The position numbers and the translations under genes are program-made. Positions 13,401-26,700 of a stretch of DNA of 64,000 nucleotides are shown piece by piece. The stretch's first letter is position 1. Every line of letters starts with the position of its first letter. Origin of the DNA: Phorcus lineatus (taxonomy: Eukaryota; Mollusca; Gastropoda; Trochida; Trochidae); the NCBI GenBank assembly GCA_921293015.1, contig OV121082.1, positions 24,715,997 to 24,779,996 on the forward strand, written 5' to 3'. A model generated the notes under the pieces. That model was given only the letters and a program-made list of their open reading frames with translations. It was not told the origin of the DNA and made no database searches.

Positions 13401-16400
13401 ATAACCATCAAAATGAAAGTGTTTAGAGACCCTGAATAACTTGACAATAAAAATGAGAATACCATGAAAAGATTTTGGATAAGCTCTGGAGAACCTAACG
13501 TAGTCTAGAGTAACTTAATTCTGTTGAAACTTGCAATAACAAAGCATCAAAAGGCTCCACTTACTTATGAGGAAATTACACATTGAAAATTACCATGAAC
13601 TGTAAGGTATGGTGAACCCTGCTCCAGTGGGGCCCAACTCAACTTTAACTAAAAACTAATCTGTATTTTTTTTTCAAATTCTGTTAATATCACTGTAAGT
13701 GAGTAGAACGCAAGGAATGTTTCAGAAAGCTGGGAGGAACTTTTGAAATATTTATATATCTAAAGGCACAAGTTCAGTAAATGGTTTATGTTTTCAAACT
13801 CAGGGATCCATTTCTCGTTGATGTAAATACACTAATTGTAAAATGACTTCACGGTATTTTGGATTCTAATTGGTTTCTTTGTAAGCTTTTTCTATGTTGA
13901 ATGACATTGGATACCTGCAAATGAGCTAAAGAGAATCACCAGATTGTTACATAATGTTCACTAGATGGGGCCCGACTCAAAATTAGTTCTGATTCATTAA
14001 ACGCCGTCGGTTTTAACGGTTGTTGGATAACAGTGAATCTCGTAATTTTACAAACATAACTATTTATCTTACAAACATTGATACTTATTACCATAGCGAA
14101 TTATGACACACGTGAATTTGTACGGGTGAGACAAGTTTATGACCATGTCTACTTACAATGATTTCATACGTTATCGTTCCATTGCTGCCAGCGTCGGGAT
14201 CGAACGCGCTGACTCTTCCTACCACTGCAGTTGGTCCAGCGAGCTGAATGATAATAATAATAAAAATAATAATAATAAGAAGAAAAATGACGACGACGAT
14301 TGCCTTGACGACGACAATAATAATGATACACTTAATATTGACATAAACATTAATAAGAAAAATGACGATGACGATTGCGTTGACGACGACGATAATAATG
14401 ATACACTAAATATTGGCATTAACATTAATAAGATAATATTGATAACAACAACAACGGCGACCAGGACAATAACATCAACAATAACAACAACAATAATAAT
14501 AATATAAATTGATTTCATTTGAAACATAAAATTTTTAACTGTGATGAAAAAAAATACAAATTGTCTCAAAAAACAACATTATAACGTATACGTACCCTAC
14601 TCAGTCGTAAAATCGGTCGTCTGTCCTCAAAGTTGGGAGAATTGTCGTTGATGTCAAGAACATTTACAACGCCCGTAGCCGTGGCCTGTACCATTTCAAG
14701 ATACATATACATGTGTTCGGAGAAACATTTTTGTAACATGAAATTCATTTGAGGAATGAAATATGCATATGTGCAGCACCCTTGAACATTTACACACGAA
14801 AACGTGCTACATGTGCACATAATTTATCAGGAGAAAATGATTTATGACCTTTCCACAGTTTTATCATTACTTTGGGACTGATTTTCTCAATTACATTCAA
14901 GATGAAATACTTATTTCTTTAGGCTTTTTTCTTTACTCACCGTTGAAATTCCATCGGTGACGTTCATTACAAAGTGATAAGTTGAATTCTGAAAAATCGA
15001 TAAGTTACAAATAATCAATATACATTTTCAAATGTGACTAATATCTTGACGTTGGTTTGTTTAGTTGAATTATCTTTGGTTTATCACGAGTAAATCTCAC
15101 TCACAAGATTTAGAAATATCCTTTCTGAAAATTATTCAATGTTACACAATGCAACCTTCATGGTATAAATGCATGACAAAACAGAGGTAGCACCGTCACA
15201 AATTTCTATACAACCTCTGTCTTAATTCGAAGGTTTCTTGTGCACGAAATGTAGAGCGCTGATTGGATGCAATCAAAGTTAGTTGTGCAATCAGCGCAGC
15301 CGTTTCAAATGTTATCATTCAAATCGCCTAAGTTATTTCCGTAAGCTTCCCACAAGCTAAACTTTATTCTAATATGCACCTTGCACTTTGAGTCGTCTTT
15401 ACAGTATACAAACGCCTCATTTCCCGACTGTTTCATTGCAAAGGCATGTGTGACATCAAATATGTTATTCGTGCATTCGTTGTTTTCATTGGCTGAAATA
15501 TAGCTAGGTAGTTTAAGTTGCAATATTGTCCCGCTAGGGGAGAGTGCCGGAAGACCGAGAAACCTTCGTATTAAGACGGAGGTTGTATAGAAATTTATGA
15601 CGGATCTACCTCTGTTGGGAGAGAATGAAAAATCCTTGAAATGAAAAAACAACAACATTATATTCATTTCAAACAACGTCAAATCAACTTTTCCGCTCCA
15701 CAGGGGTTTTCATAAAATATATACATTTGTACTTGATAAACTTGACACTATAGACAGTTTAAACCCAAGAAATTTCTTTCATAGTCCTCTAAATGCATGA
15801 ATTTTTAACATACAGTTTTACGAACCCTCTCTCTATCTAACGTGGCGTTGACGAACACATTGACAAATGCAATGTTGGTTGTCTGTGTGATGTTGAAGCC
15901 GATGATGCCGTGTGTGTCATTAGCCCTGACCGTCACACGCCGATTGGAATAGACTGGACCTACAGCTAGATATGTGATGGCAGACCCTGGAGGGTAAAAA
16001 TAACATCATAACCTCAAAAACTGTAAATAAGGATTAGTATATATATATATATGTATATATACATGTATATTCTTTAAAAATAACAAACTGAAGATTGGTC
16101 TTCATATAAGTTCATTACCAACCGGTTTCACAACATAGTGATCATCAGGGTAACTTATACATTGTGTTGCTAATGGTATAGCGTTAACAATGGCAAGGGA
16201 CGTAATTCATGGCGTCATATGCATATCACTAAAATATATATAGTAAATAAGACGTCAACATAATTTCATATTAGTTAAAGTTCAATTTAGGGGTATATCC
16301 ATCAATAAAGAATCGTTCTTTTATTTCCCTCAGCTCTTCATTATCTGTGCTCATTTTGTATATAGGACAGATTGTGAACTGGGGTTTGCAATTCCTTGCG

Positions 16401-19400
16401 CATTCATCTATAAATGGTGTTTTAATCTGTTGTTTATGCACTCGGACTCTCGCCCTTAATGTATCCCCCGTTTGACCAATATACTCTTCGCAACAACCAG
16501 CGCATGTTATTACATATATTAGATTTCTGGAGGCGCAAGACATATTTTCCATTATTTTGAATTTTGAATTATTCCTAAAGGTAAATGAATATAACTCCAA
16601 AATGTGTGTCAAATTAAAAAACCCCAAATGCATCAAAAGTTTGCAACATCTAAATATACATCGCTGTCTTGTTGGTGGGATTGAAAATTACACTGTAAAG
16701 ATTTAATTTAATTCATAATAACCTTCTAAAACAAAATGTTATGGATAAGATGGCTTTAGAAGTCTCTTGTTACCAGCTTCAGGTTGTTGAGGATGATAGT
16801 GAACATGTAATTACCGAAATTCATCTCAGTTTTTATTTTGCATTCATCATGATGTACATGTACTTGCCTGGTGGGGAATTTTCCACGACGTTTAGAATTA
16901 AACGTTTGCGATCGAATTTCAGCTTCCCGTCCCCTGTAAAAACGGTAATATCAGACGAAGATTAAGATGGGAATACTTAACTTTGTATCTAAATATATTT
17001 CCTTCTGTATTTGTACGTTCACATTTCATAGTTAAATTAATTTTAGAAACTTAAAATGTTTGAAAGATGTATTTCCTTGTCAATCAAGTATTTAAACAGA
17101 AATAAATAAATATTAATATTCATTCTCATTGATTATAAAATATTTAAAAATGATCAAAAATGTAAAATAGAGAGATGGTTACCTTGTAGGACGTTGATAG
17201 TTACAGATGCAGTAGCTGTCATTGATGGCTGCCCATTATCCTGGTAAAATAATTTCAACAGATACACTTCTTAGTTCTACCGGCCGGGTTAAAAGAACTT
17301 ATCATGGTTAGAATTATCGATGTTTGAAGTTTCATCATAAAGACATACTTTTGTAAACATAATTTACATTTCAACGTCATATATACTTATTCTTACACAT
17401 ACACGAAATGTATATGAAACAGTAAAAGATAGCGAGGTTTGCATGTCATAATATTTATCAAATTATTAATAGAAGTGACGATTCATACTTGTGCAGTAAC
17501 CACCAGGTTGATTTGCTGTCCTCCGAAATTCTCTAAAGAGTCGTTAGTCATTAAAACACCAGTGTCTCTCTCTAGTTTGAATCGTGATTTACCGTTTGAA
17601 CTTTCCTGAAATGAATGAATAATTAATGAATTACAAACGAACAAACACATGGATGAATAAAGATAGATAGCAGAATAAAATTTCTCTAGCCACTGATTTG
17701 TGGCATATAAATTGAAATTAAATTCCCAATTTTATCTGCAGTTGTAAAAATGTAAAAACAGATCAATTTAATCTTAAAAAGGCTTTGGTATTGCAATTTT
17801 ACGTTTTCTATGTAAATTGATAAATCAAAATAAGCCCTTCTCAGCTATAAATCATCAACTAATAAAGGACAAAAACACTACACCCAACGGCAAAAGGAAT
17901 ATCACCAAATAAAATGCAAGAGAGTTTAATCCACCAGCGATGCATACAACTAATATAAACTTTTATTCAGAAGCCAACAATCGTTATTCATGAATTTAAA
18001 ACATTATTTCATCATCTTTCTTTCAAAAACACGCGTTTAGAAAAATGTCGTTTTGAAATCTCCTTAATTAGTCGAGATGGGTAACTGAAATAGAACTGTT
18101 TGTTTTGTTTCAGATGCATGATGCCGCAACAATAAAAGTACAAGAAGGGGCATTATAATGATAACATATTTTATTTACTTACTACTTATACTTTATAAAT
18201 TTTAAAATGTTATTTAGGTTATACATTTGATAGTCAATACCCTGATAATCAAACTTCTTCCTTCCTATTCATAAAGCATAGGCTTATCAATTACATTCAA
18301 AATCAACTTTAACTGACAGATGTATTCTGTTTTTAACTCTAAAACAATTACTTTATGCATGGGCTTCTTTCCCGTTATATACAAATAAAAAACAAATAAT
18401 AGAGAATATCTTACCAGAACTCTGTATGTTATTTCGCTGTTTTTCCCAGCATCAGCATCGGTTGCGTTTAATGTTAGTAATTGCGTGAAAGGGATTGAAT
18501 CCTGGGAATAATGAAATAAAAGATACATAATAAACACATTGTCTCACCTTTTCAAACAATTGGCGACTTCTTAATTATCTTAAAGGTTAACATCTATAAT
18601 TATTATGAGTGTTTCCACAATGAATGGTAATACATTTCGTTTACAAAATTTAACAACACAAATTTTTATAAAGAATCGACCATCCATAAGCGAAAAGTTA
18701 CGGTTGTGTAAAGATAATTAAAAAGAAAAAAACCCACAAAGGCTTTGAAATCTAGATGTATTTGAAATATTATCCAGTGAGTGTTTTTGTGAGTTATATG
18801 TATAAACCGTCACAATCTTGATATACTTAGTCTCTCTATAAAGCGATCGTAACATATTTACAGAAACTTTCCTATCTGCTGTTCAGCTTTATTTTAATGT
18901 GAGTATAACGTCTTGCCGAAGTGCAAACCGGATTCTTGGTGTCCTGGTGAAAAATTCTGAGATGAATGTCTAAAGGCATTCAACCCGTGATATGATATGA
19001 TATGATAGATACCTTTAGTTTAATCCTAGAAATAAAAAAAAAGTGATGATGATTTAGCAATATTGACATTATTCAATTATATCCATCAGTAAGGTGAATC
19101 AAATGGTTTATCGACCTCGGAATAGTTAAAGATCTTTTCTTGGACCATTTTCAGACCATTTTCAGTTAAGTCACGTACGGAACTACTTTTTATGAGTAAT
19201 ATTTTTGGCGAGATTAAAATTCTGACAAAAAATTTCGATGGAAAATACAACATAACACAAATATGAATTTCATTACATGTAAGGAAAGATTTTACGAATT
19301 AGAAAACCTTTCGGGTCATTACGCAATGTAGCATATACACTACACCCTCGTCAAAATTGCTTTCTACATCTTATTCTTTCAAGTTTCCTTGTCCAAATTA

Positions 19401-22400
19401 CTGACGTACGACATATTGTGCATATTGGTGGAAAGCGACCTTACACGAATTTCACGTGCTCGGTTATATTGTTTTGATGTTAATTTCGAGTGCGACACGG
19501 TCTATGAAAAATAGTTTGCAATCAATCCCGTAAAAGTAATGTCAACTTGGTTTTTATAAAAATGTTGATTATTCTAATTTGATTCAGGTGTTATATTTTG
19601 GCCATGGTCTAAGTAAGTTAGACCGCTCGTATAGTTTGTTTAGTCGTTTTAGGTGATGACTAAACCATTCTGCTTCGCGACTAAATAACACACACGGGCG
19701 TTCAAACTATATAATAGCCCATTTAAACATTATTCACCGAGGTCGATTTAGGAGATAAATCCCTTCTGTTTTTTTTTATTTTGGGGTTTTATGTCGTGCA
19801 TTTTTCACCCCTCGCAAGCTCGGTTTGAAATGTTAATTTAGGGGTGAAAAATGCACGACATACAACCCCCAAAAAAACAACAGAAGGGATGTATCTCCAT
19901 TCTAACATGACCAATTAGAAATATAATGAGGAACTAATTTGCCTTGCGCAACAACAATGTGATTGGGTCAAACCAGTACAGACCGGTTCCACTTGCTTTC
20001 GAAACTACGGTACAGTTCATTTTCAAAGAACACGCTTTAATAATCAAAAAAATATCAAAACATAAACCAGCAGGTTTGAAATAAAACCCTTAAGTATCTA
20101 TTTCATAGAGGATAAAATCAACAAAAGACAGATTTTTTTTATCCCGTCAGAGTTACGTTTTTCACGTAAATACATAGGACACCTATCACCCCTACAATAC
20201 CGACAAGGACTGACCAAATCAAGGGACGTTACTCTTAAAGTAGTTGTTTACTGCTAGCGTTAACTTCTCACGCAAGATGTGAACTGATTGAATAAACGAT
20301 CAAGAAAGCTTTATAGTTTGTCATGGTTGAATACACTGTTTGGAAATGTGGTCACGTATGAATGAGAGGGGGGAAAGGGAAGGAAAGTTGAAGAATAACG
20401 TACGTCCCCTCTGGTCACTTGACGAATCGCTATTACCGCGCGTTATATTACGGTAAGAAGCGAGCTCGGTTTGAAATTAAATTTAGTGATGAAAAAAATA
20501 AACTACTTCGACAAAAAATATACCATAGAATGGATTTATCTTTTAAATTTCATAAAAAATACGGTATTCTCAATGTCTGTATAGAATTGATTTAAAATTC
20601 ATTTTGCTAAGGCGATGAAAACAGTAAGTTCAGCGAATGGAGTTTGTAAACGTGCGCGTATGAATGTGAAGCGGTCGTAAATATTTAGAGGTGATTATTA
20701 GCGAAATAATCACTCCAAAATTGATTGTGGCAACCAATCAGAAAGCAGTATTTTCATTCTAGTTTTCGTGTCATGTTAGAATAACCATTTGATTCACCGT
20801 TAATGAATAATAACTGTTTTATTAGATTCATGCAGGTTTCATTTCTCAGCAATTCCTTGTAAACGTTATGTTAACGACAACATTTATTCACTGCCATCAC
20901 TGTAAAGGGAATGAAGTAACTTCACTTCCGAATTGGTGATCTATTTTCGCTTTAGGTCATTTGAATGTTATGTCGACCTCGCGTGACGTTCCCCGAGGTC
21001 AACATATTATTCGATCATTTTTGCTGACAATATGTGTGAGCCAATCAGAAAACAGAACACTCGTCAATCATAGAACATAAAAAACGAATATTACGTGAAT
21101 ATACTTATTATTTACATACAGATAATGAATTTGGCAAGGTCAGATTATAAATATGTTAAAACTCACGCTCTGGACAGCGACCATAAATCTTGAAGTTGGA
21201 AATCTTGGGGGATTGTCATTGACATCGTTCAAATTTAGCACAAGGGTTGCATTTGCCTGAAAATCATTGACAAATCATGGCCAGCGTTTAAGCAAAAGAA
21301 GATATGTGAATAAACAGTTTGTGATTGGAAATTTCATTCAAATTAAATAAATGTAATGGTTTAGATTTAAGTAAAATATATAACATACTTTAATTGTCAA
21401 ATCTTAACACACATAATGATCAAAAGATATATTTGTCCTAGGTGTGATTCAAGTCTCAGTCACAGTTACATGAAGGAAAATACAACTACTTACAACTCTC
21501 TTTCCGTCTGTGACTCTTATTTTGAACAAGTGAGTAGAATTCTGGATATAACGAAAATATATTGTCATATCAGGGTTTCACGACTCATTTGTTTATTGAA
21601 TGATAACTGAATTTCACAAAATTTCAGTAAGATAAATCTTTTAGGTACAACATTTAAAAAAAAATGTATACTTATAAACTTATGCATGTGCTTCGTACAA
21701 GTATTGGAAAAAAATAATAAGAACATTACATCCAGGAACAATTCAAATTATTTTACATCACACGCTCGATAAATGTCTATACTTTTTACAGCAATGTAGA
21801 ACAAATGCTGAGACAAGAAAGCTAAACGAAAGGTGGTATGCTAAAAGATAATTCTGATACTTAGAAATAAGGCTTTTTTCATTGAAGAAATTTTTTTTGG
21901 TAAATAATGCAACGAAATGATTATAACGTAAATGCTACAACCTAAAATGCTTTATTACTTTATTACACATATATCAAAAACCCCGAATACAAAATGTTCC
22001 TTCCAATCAGATAATCTTTTTGTATTGGAACGAAAAAATGCCTAGCCAACGAACCATTGGTTTTCCACTTACCCGTTCCCTGTCCATTGTCCTCTGAAGT
22101 GTAACAAACCACCCTCTGCGTACTGAACGTTTTGTAAAATCTTCAAAGAAAATGCGACCTTGTGTATCGTTTGATGTGATGGTCAGTGGTGCGCTTCCAT
22201 CAAACAAATCATCTACGAAGATTGTACCGACTCTGGTCCCTAAAACACAAATATCAAAATGTTCAAACCTTCCAAGAGGTTGTCATAGTGCCTCCTAATT
22301 CACAGGATCAATTACACTCTCTCTATTTACACTATTTAATAGACAGGTAGTGACGACACTGCAGTGGTTCATTCAGTTTATTTCTCCACAGATCAATATC

Positions 22401-23683
22401 ACTAACAATTAATTTTACTGCTTAAATAATTCAAAAGTGATAAACATTTAAAAATAGTCACAGTCATAAAGGAATACTTCTCAATGTTCATATTGCTGTT
22501 ATTTCTGTTTCTGTTATTTCTGTTACCTCTCATCACAACAACTCATCACGTTTGCTAATACCAAAGCATGTATCTATATATATTAATATGAATAAAAGTG
22601 AATATAAATTGTTCATGCTAACCAGCAGGACTTTGCTCAATAGCCACCAAGAAAATGGTACTCGATTGGAAACTCAAGGAGACATCTGTCAAGGAAAAGG
22701 ATCAATTTATATATCATACGAGCCGTTTACAGATAAAGTAAAGATTAATGGATGATATAAGAACGAATATTGTTATTCACAAGTTTTTAGTGAGTAACGT
22801 TTGCAATCAATTCACTTAGAGTACCGTGTTGAGCCTGAATAGGTTGTAAAAGGGAAATGTAAATATGAGAAAACATCTACATCATTCAAGGAAACCAACT
22901 AAAATTAAACTGCATTTAAGACAATTTACAATTTTACTACGTGTTCCGACTATAACTGTTGTATGTTGTCCAGGTAGTCGTATAGTATGTCATTCGTTGA
23001 CATCTGTTTGTATATATCTTGTGGATATGATTACGATTCTGTAATTCAAACAATACGGATATTATGAACTAATGATGCTTAACAGTCTAGATTTCTATGT
23101 TAATGTCACTGATCATTTTCAAATTGACTCTCTTTAACACTATCGTAGTGAAAAGGATAATAATCAAAATTCCTGTAAATGCAAACCATTTTCGCATTCG
23201 GTTCCATTGTATCCTAAGGGACAAGAACAGACGAATTGTCCAGCTCCTTTTGTGCCACAGGTGCCTCCATTCTGACAGCGAGGAACACTACAAGGGCCCG
23301 TTCCACTTGTATCTGGTCCTAAGAAGAAAATGAGAATTTTTCATCAACTGCTTTTATGTTGGTGAAGTCAGTAACACTTCACAGTCCAAATTATCATCAT
23401 AAATAATGATGTTATAACACAGCATGTTACAAATGAACAGTTTCGTCTTACAATCCAACCTTTGGTCTAATCAACTCATGTATGTCAATGCATTATAGAC
23501 GTTAAAGCAAATATGTAATGTAGCAATGATGTACTATATATCCCTTTCTATTAACAATGATAATGATTTATTAGCAAATCATTGACAAAGCAGAAGAGCA
23601 TTTGTTACTGAACAGAAAACAATAAGAAGTAATAGTTAGAAGGTGTAGGAAGGTGATTGTATCTTTCTGTTATCATCAATGAA

Positions 23684-23744
<61 letters not shown>

Positions 23745-26700
23745 ATTGCATCATTGTTCAAAGTTACTTGTTGCTGGTGTTGCTTGGACTTCAGGTTAAA
23801 TCCGTTTTACACCTTTAATAATTACCCCTAATCTTACTCGTTAAAAATAATAAAAATGATGAGACTTATCTATGTACAAGGACATTGTAAGCATATTCAA
23901 AAAACTCATTGAAAATAACATTAACGAGCAACCTGTACTGAATATTGGTTCATCGATATACATTATCCTTGTTGATTTGTATTTAATATCTTTAAGAATG
24001 TTAATCTTTTATGATTTTCACTCGCATCTCGTTTCCTTTACAATTTTTACCCTTAAGATAAAGTTGTCGAATTATGTAATTTCTATGAAAGAAATTTTGA
24101 AAATTTTTGAGAGACAATATTTTAGTTTAAAACAAATAAAAGCCGTGAAGGGCATGACTTTTATACTACTAGTGACACTTGGTATTATTTTAAATTTAAG
24201 AAGGTATTTCGCTTTTGAGTGTCGATTTTTTATAGCGCATATTTTGTCACTGTCGACATAATTTATTCATATAAAAAGCACAAGCAAACAATGACCCTAA
24301 AGATGTAAACAAACAATTAAAATGTTATTATTCTTATATTTGTACTTACTATATTCACATCGGTCTCCAAAGTGTCCTATACGACATTCACATGACGTGT
24401 TCCCATCGCGATCTGTGATACAGGCTCCACCATTTAAACACGGGGTCAGGGTACAGTTATCGCTTAGTCTTGCTGAAAGATAAAAACAATGAATTAAGAT
24501 TATTGCATCAGCAAAAGTGTACGATAATTTAATTTGGAACCATGACTTTGTTATCGAGTTTTCTTTTTGGAATTACATGTACAGACTCATATTAATGAAT
24601 ATTGAATTTTTGTGCAAACCTGTGAATAGGAAATTTCTAAGTGCCAAGGGTAATTTTTCGCATGATAAAATCTGTGGTAGGATTAACAATTATCATTAAT
24701 GTTATTTTTTTAACAATTTGAACGTTGAAAGGTGCATTGCAAGACATAGCTATCACGTGAACGATAGAGATTTATTTATTTACTATTCGACCAAGTTGTT
24801 CAATAGTTGAACAGAGAAACTAAAAGCGAATTCCTTCTAGAGTTGCACAACCTGTAATGATAACTGTAGGCTACGACTATTTACTACACATTTTATAGTC
24901 GTGTCAAAAGTAAACAAAAACCACCAAACATAATTTTCTGTGTACTTTAAGACACCTATTGATAAACCCCTATTCTCCTACAAAAATAAGTATTGACAGT
25001 GTCTATTGTAACCTATGGTTAATATAAAAACGCATACCGTATTGACAGAAGGATCCGGTGTATGAGTAATTGCACTGACAAGTGTATTCGCCATTCATCA
25101 AAACACAGCGAGCATTGTTCTGGCATGGAGAACTGAGGCAGTTGGTCGTAGTATCTCCTGGTGAGCAAAAATGTCAATTGATAAGCAGTACGCTGCTGTG
25201 CAAAATCAAGAACACTTGGCATAATTTCAAGGAAGGGGTACTTAATTCTACACTTCAGTGTATTGTTACTACTTCATACTGTCAAACCAATATGACGTAC
25301 TTTGAATCAAGGAAAACATATATCAATCAATGTTCAATATATGTAAATGCAGATGAATGTAAGACGAATATATGTGTCAAAGCAGTGCTTGTCAGTGCAT
25401 ATTGTCTTACTGAATTGGCATTTAGACCCGTAGAATCCTTTGTCACAAGAACAGCTTGAGTTGCCATCTCGGCGTTGTATGCAAGTTCCAGCATTTTGAC
25501 AAGGAGAATTGAAACAGGTTTGGAAGGAGTTCCCTGTAAAATAAAATTAAAAGGAATAATATGCTATTTAATAGTCAGAATATTAATGACACACTATAAA
25601 TTTAATCACAAACACAAACCTCATTTCCTATCTTATTTTAACTTGAATTTTGCCATAAGATTACAAACCACTTTGAGAGTATCCAAAACATTTCATGTTG
25701 TTTCGAAATTTCAATCAGATTTCAAGGCCTATGTGTATTTTTTAAGACCGCTCTAAATATGACATTGGTTTAAATCGATTTCGTAAGTCGTTAGTCATTT
25801 AATTTTCTAGTCTAAACTTGCATCAATTAGAGGAATTATGGTTGAATGCATCAGTAAAAACCAATAGAGAATCTTGAATGTTAAGATATAAATTAAAAAG
25901 TATTTGAATGGTACAAACAGACAAACATACCTTCTTGTAGTTGTCATATCGTATTAACTCAAATCATTATCTTAACTAATCCGGAATTAGATATATTTTA
26001 ATCATTAACACAATATATCAAAATTTCTGTTTACTTCCCCAAATGCCTCAATCAATCAATTAATGCTGCTGATATTAGGTATATTTCAAAGCATTTTGAA
26101 TATTTGTCAACCTTCAAAAAGTTATTTTGATATATTCATGTCAAACACAAACGGATATCATCTAAAAATTAGATACATACTGGCTTCACATCGACTTCCA
26201 CCAAAACCATCGAGACAGAGACAGCCAACCGTTCCATATAGTCCCGCTACACATGTTCCTCCATTCATACATGTTATACCGTTGCAAGTTTCGTTTCCTA
26301 AAATTTAAAATTCGAATAAAAATCACTATAATTCTAGTTGTTCATTAAAGATAAGATACTAATATCCTAAGAAGAAATTGAAGATCATTAACATTTATAG
26401 AGACGATCAAATGACCTTTTGTAAAACAATTTCTTTCCAAACTATATTAAACATTAATTTAACATTATTTAAAACTAATCATAGAGATATGATCAAATCC
26501 TAACATGAGCCAAAACATTTGATGAGGATATATTTTAGGTTCTTTGCAAAGACATTAGTAGTTTTATCTTTGTTAACCGTGACAGAAATAAAAAGAAAAC
26601 GAATTTTGCATGAAATAACGACGATTATTATATCTAGATAATAACAATGCTACATTATCGACTAATGCAACTAATATTTGAATCAATTTGATAAATAAAA

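Noticed and set aside
14139-14569. ORFs of 116-122 codons rich in Asn/Asp or Ser/Val
   Set aside because: Translation of a triplet repeat next to exon e of cassette 2; not a gene.
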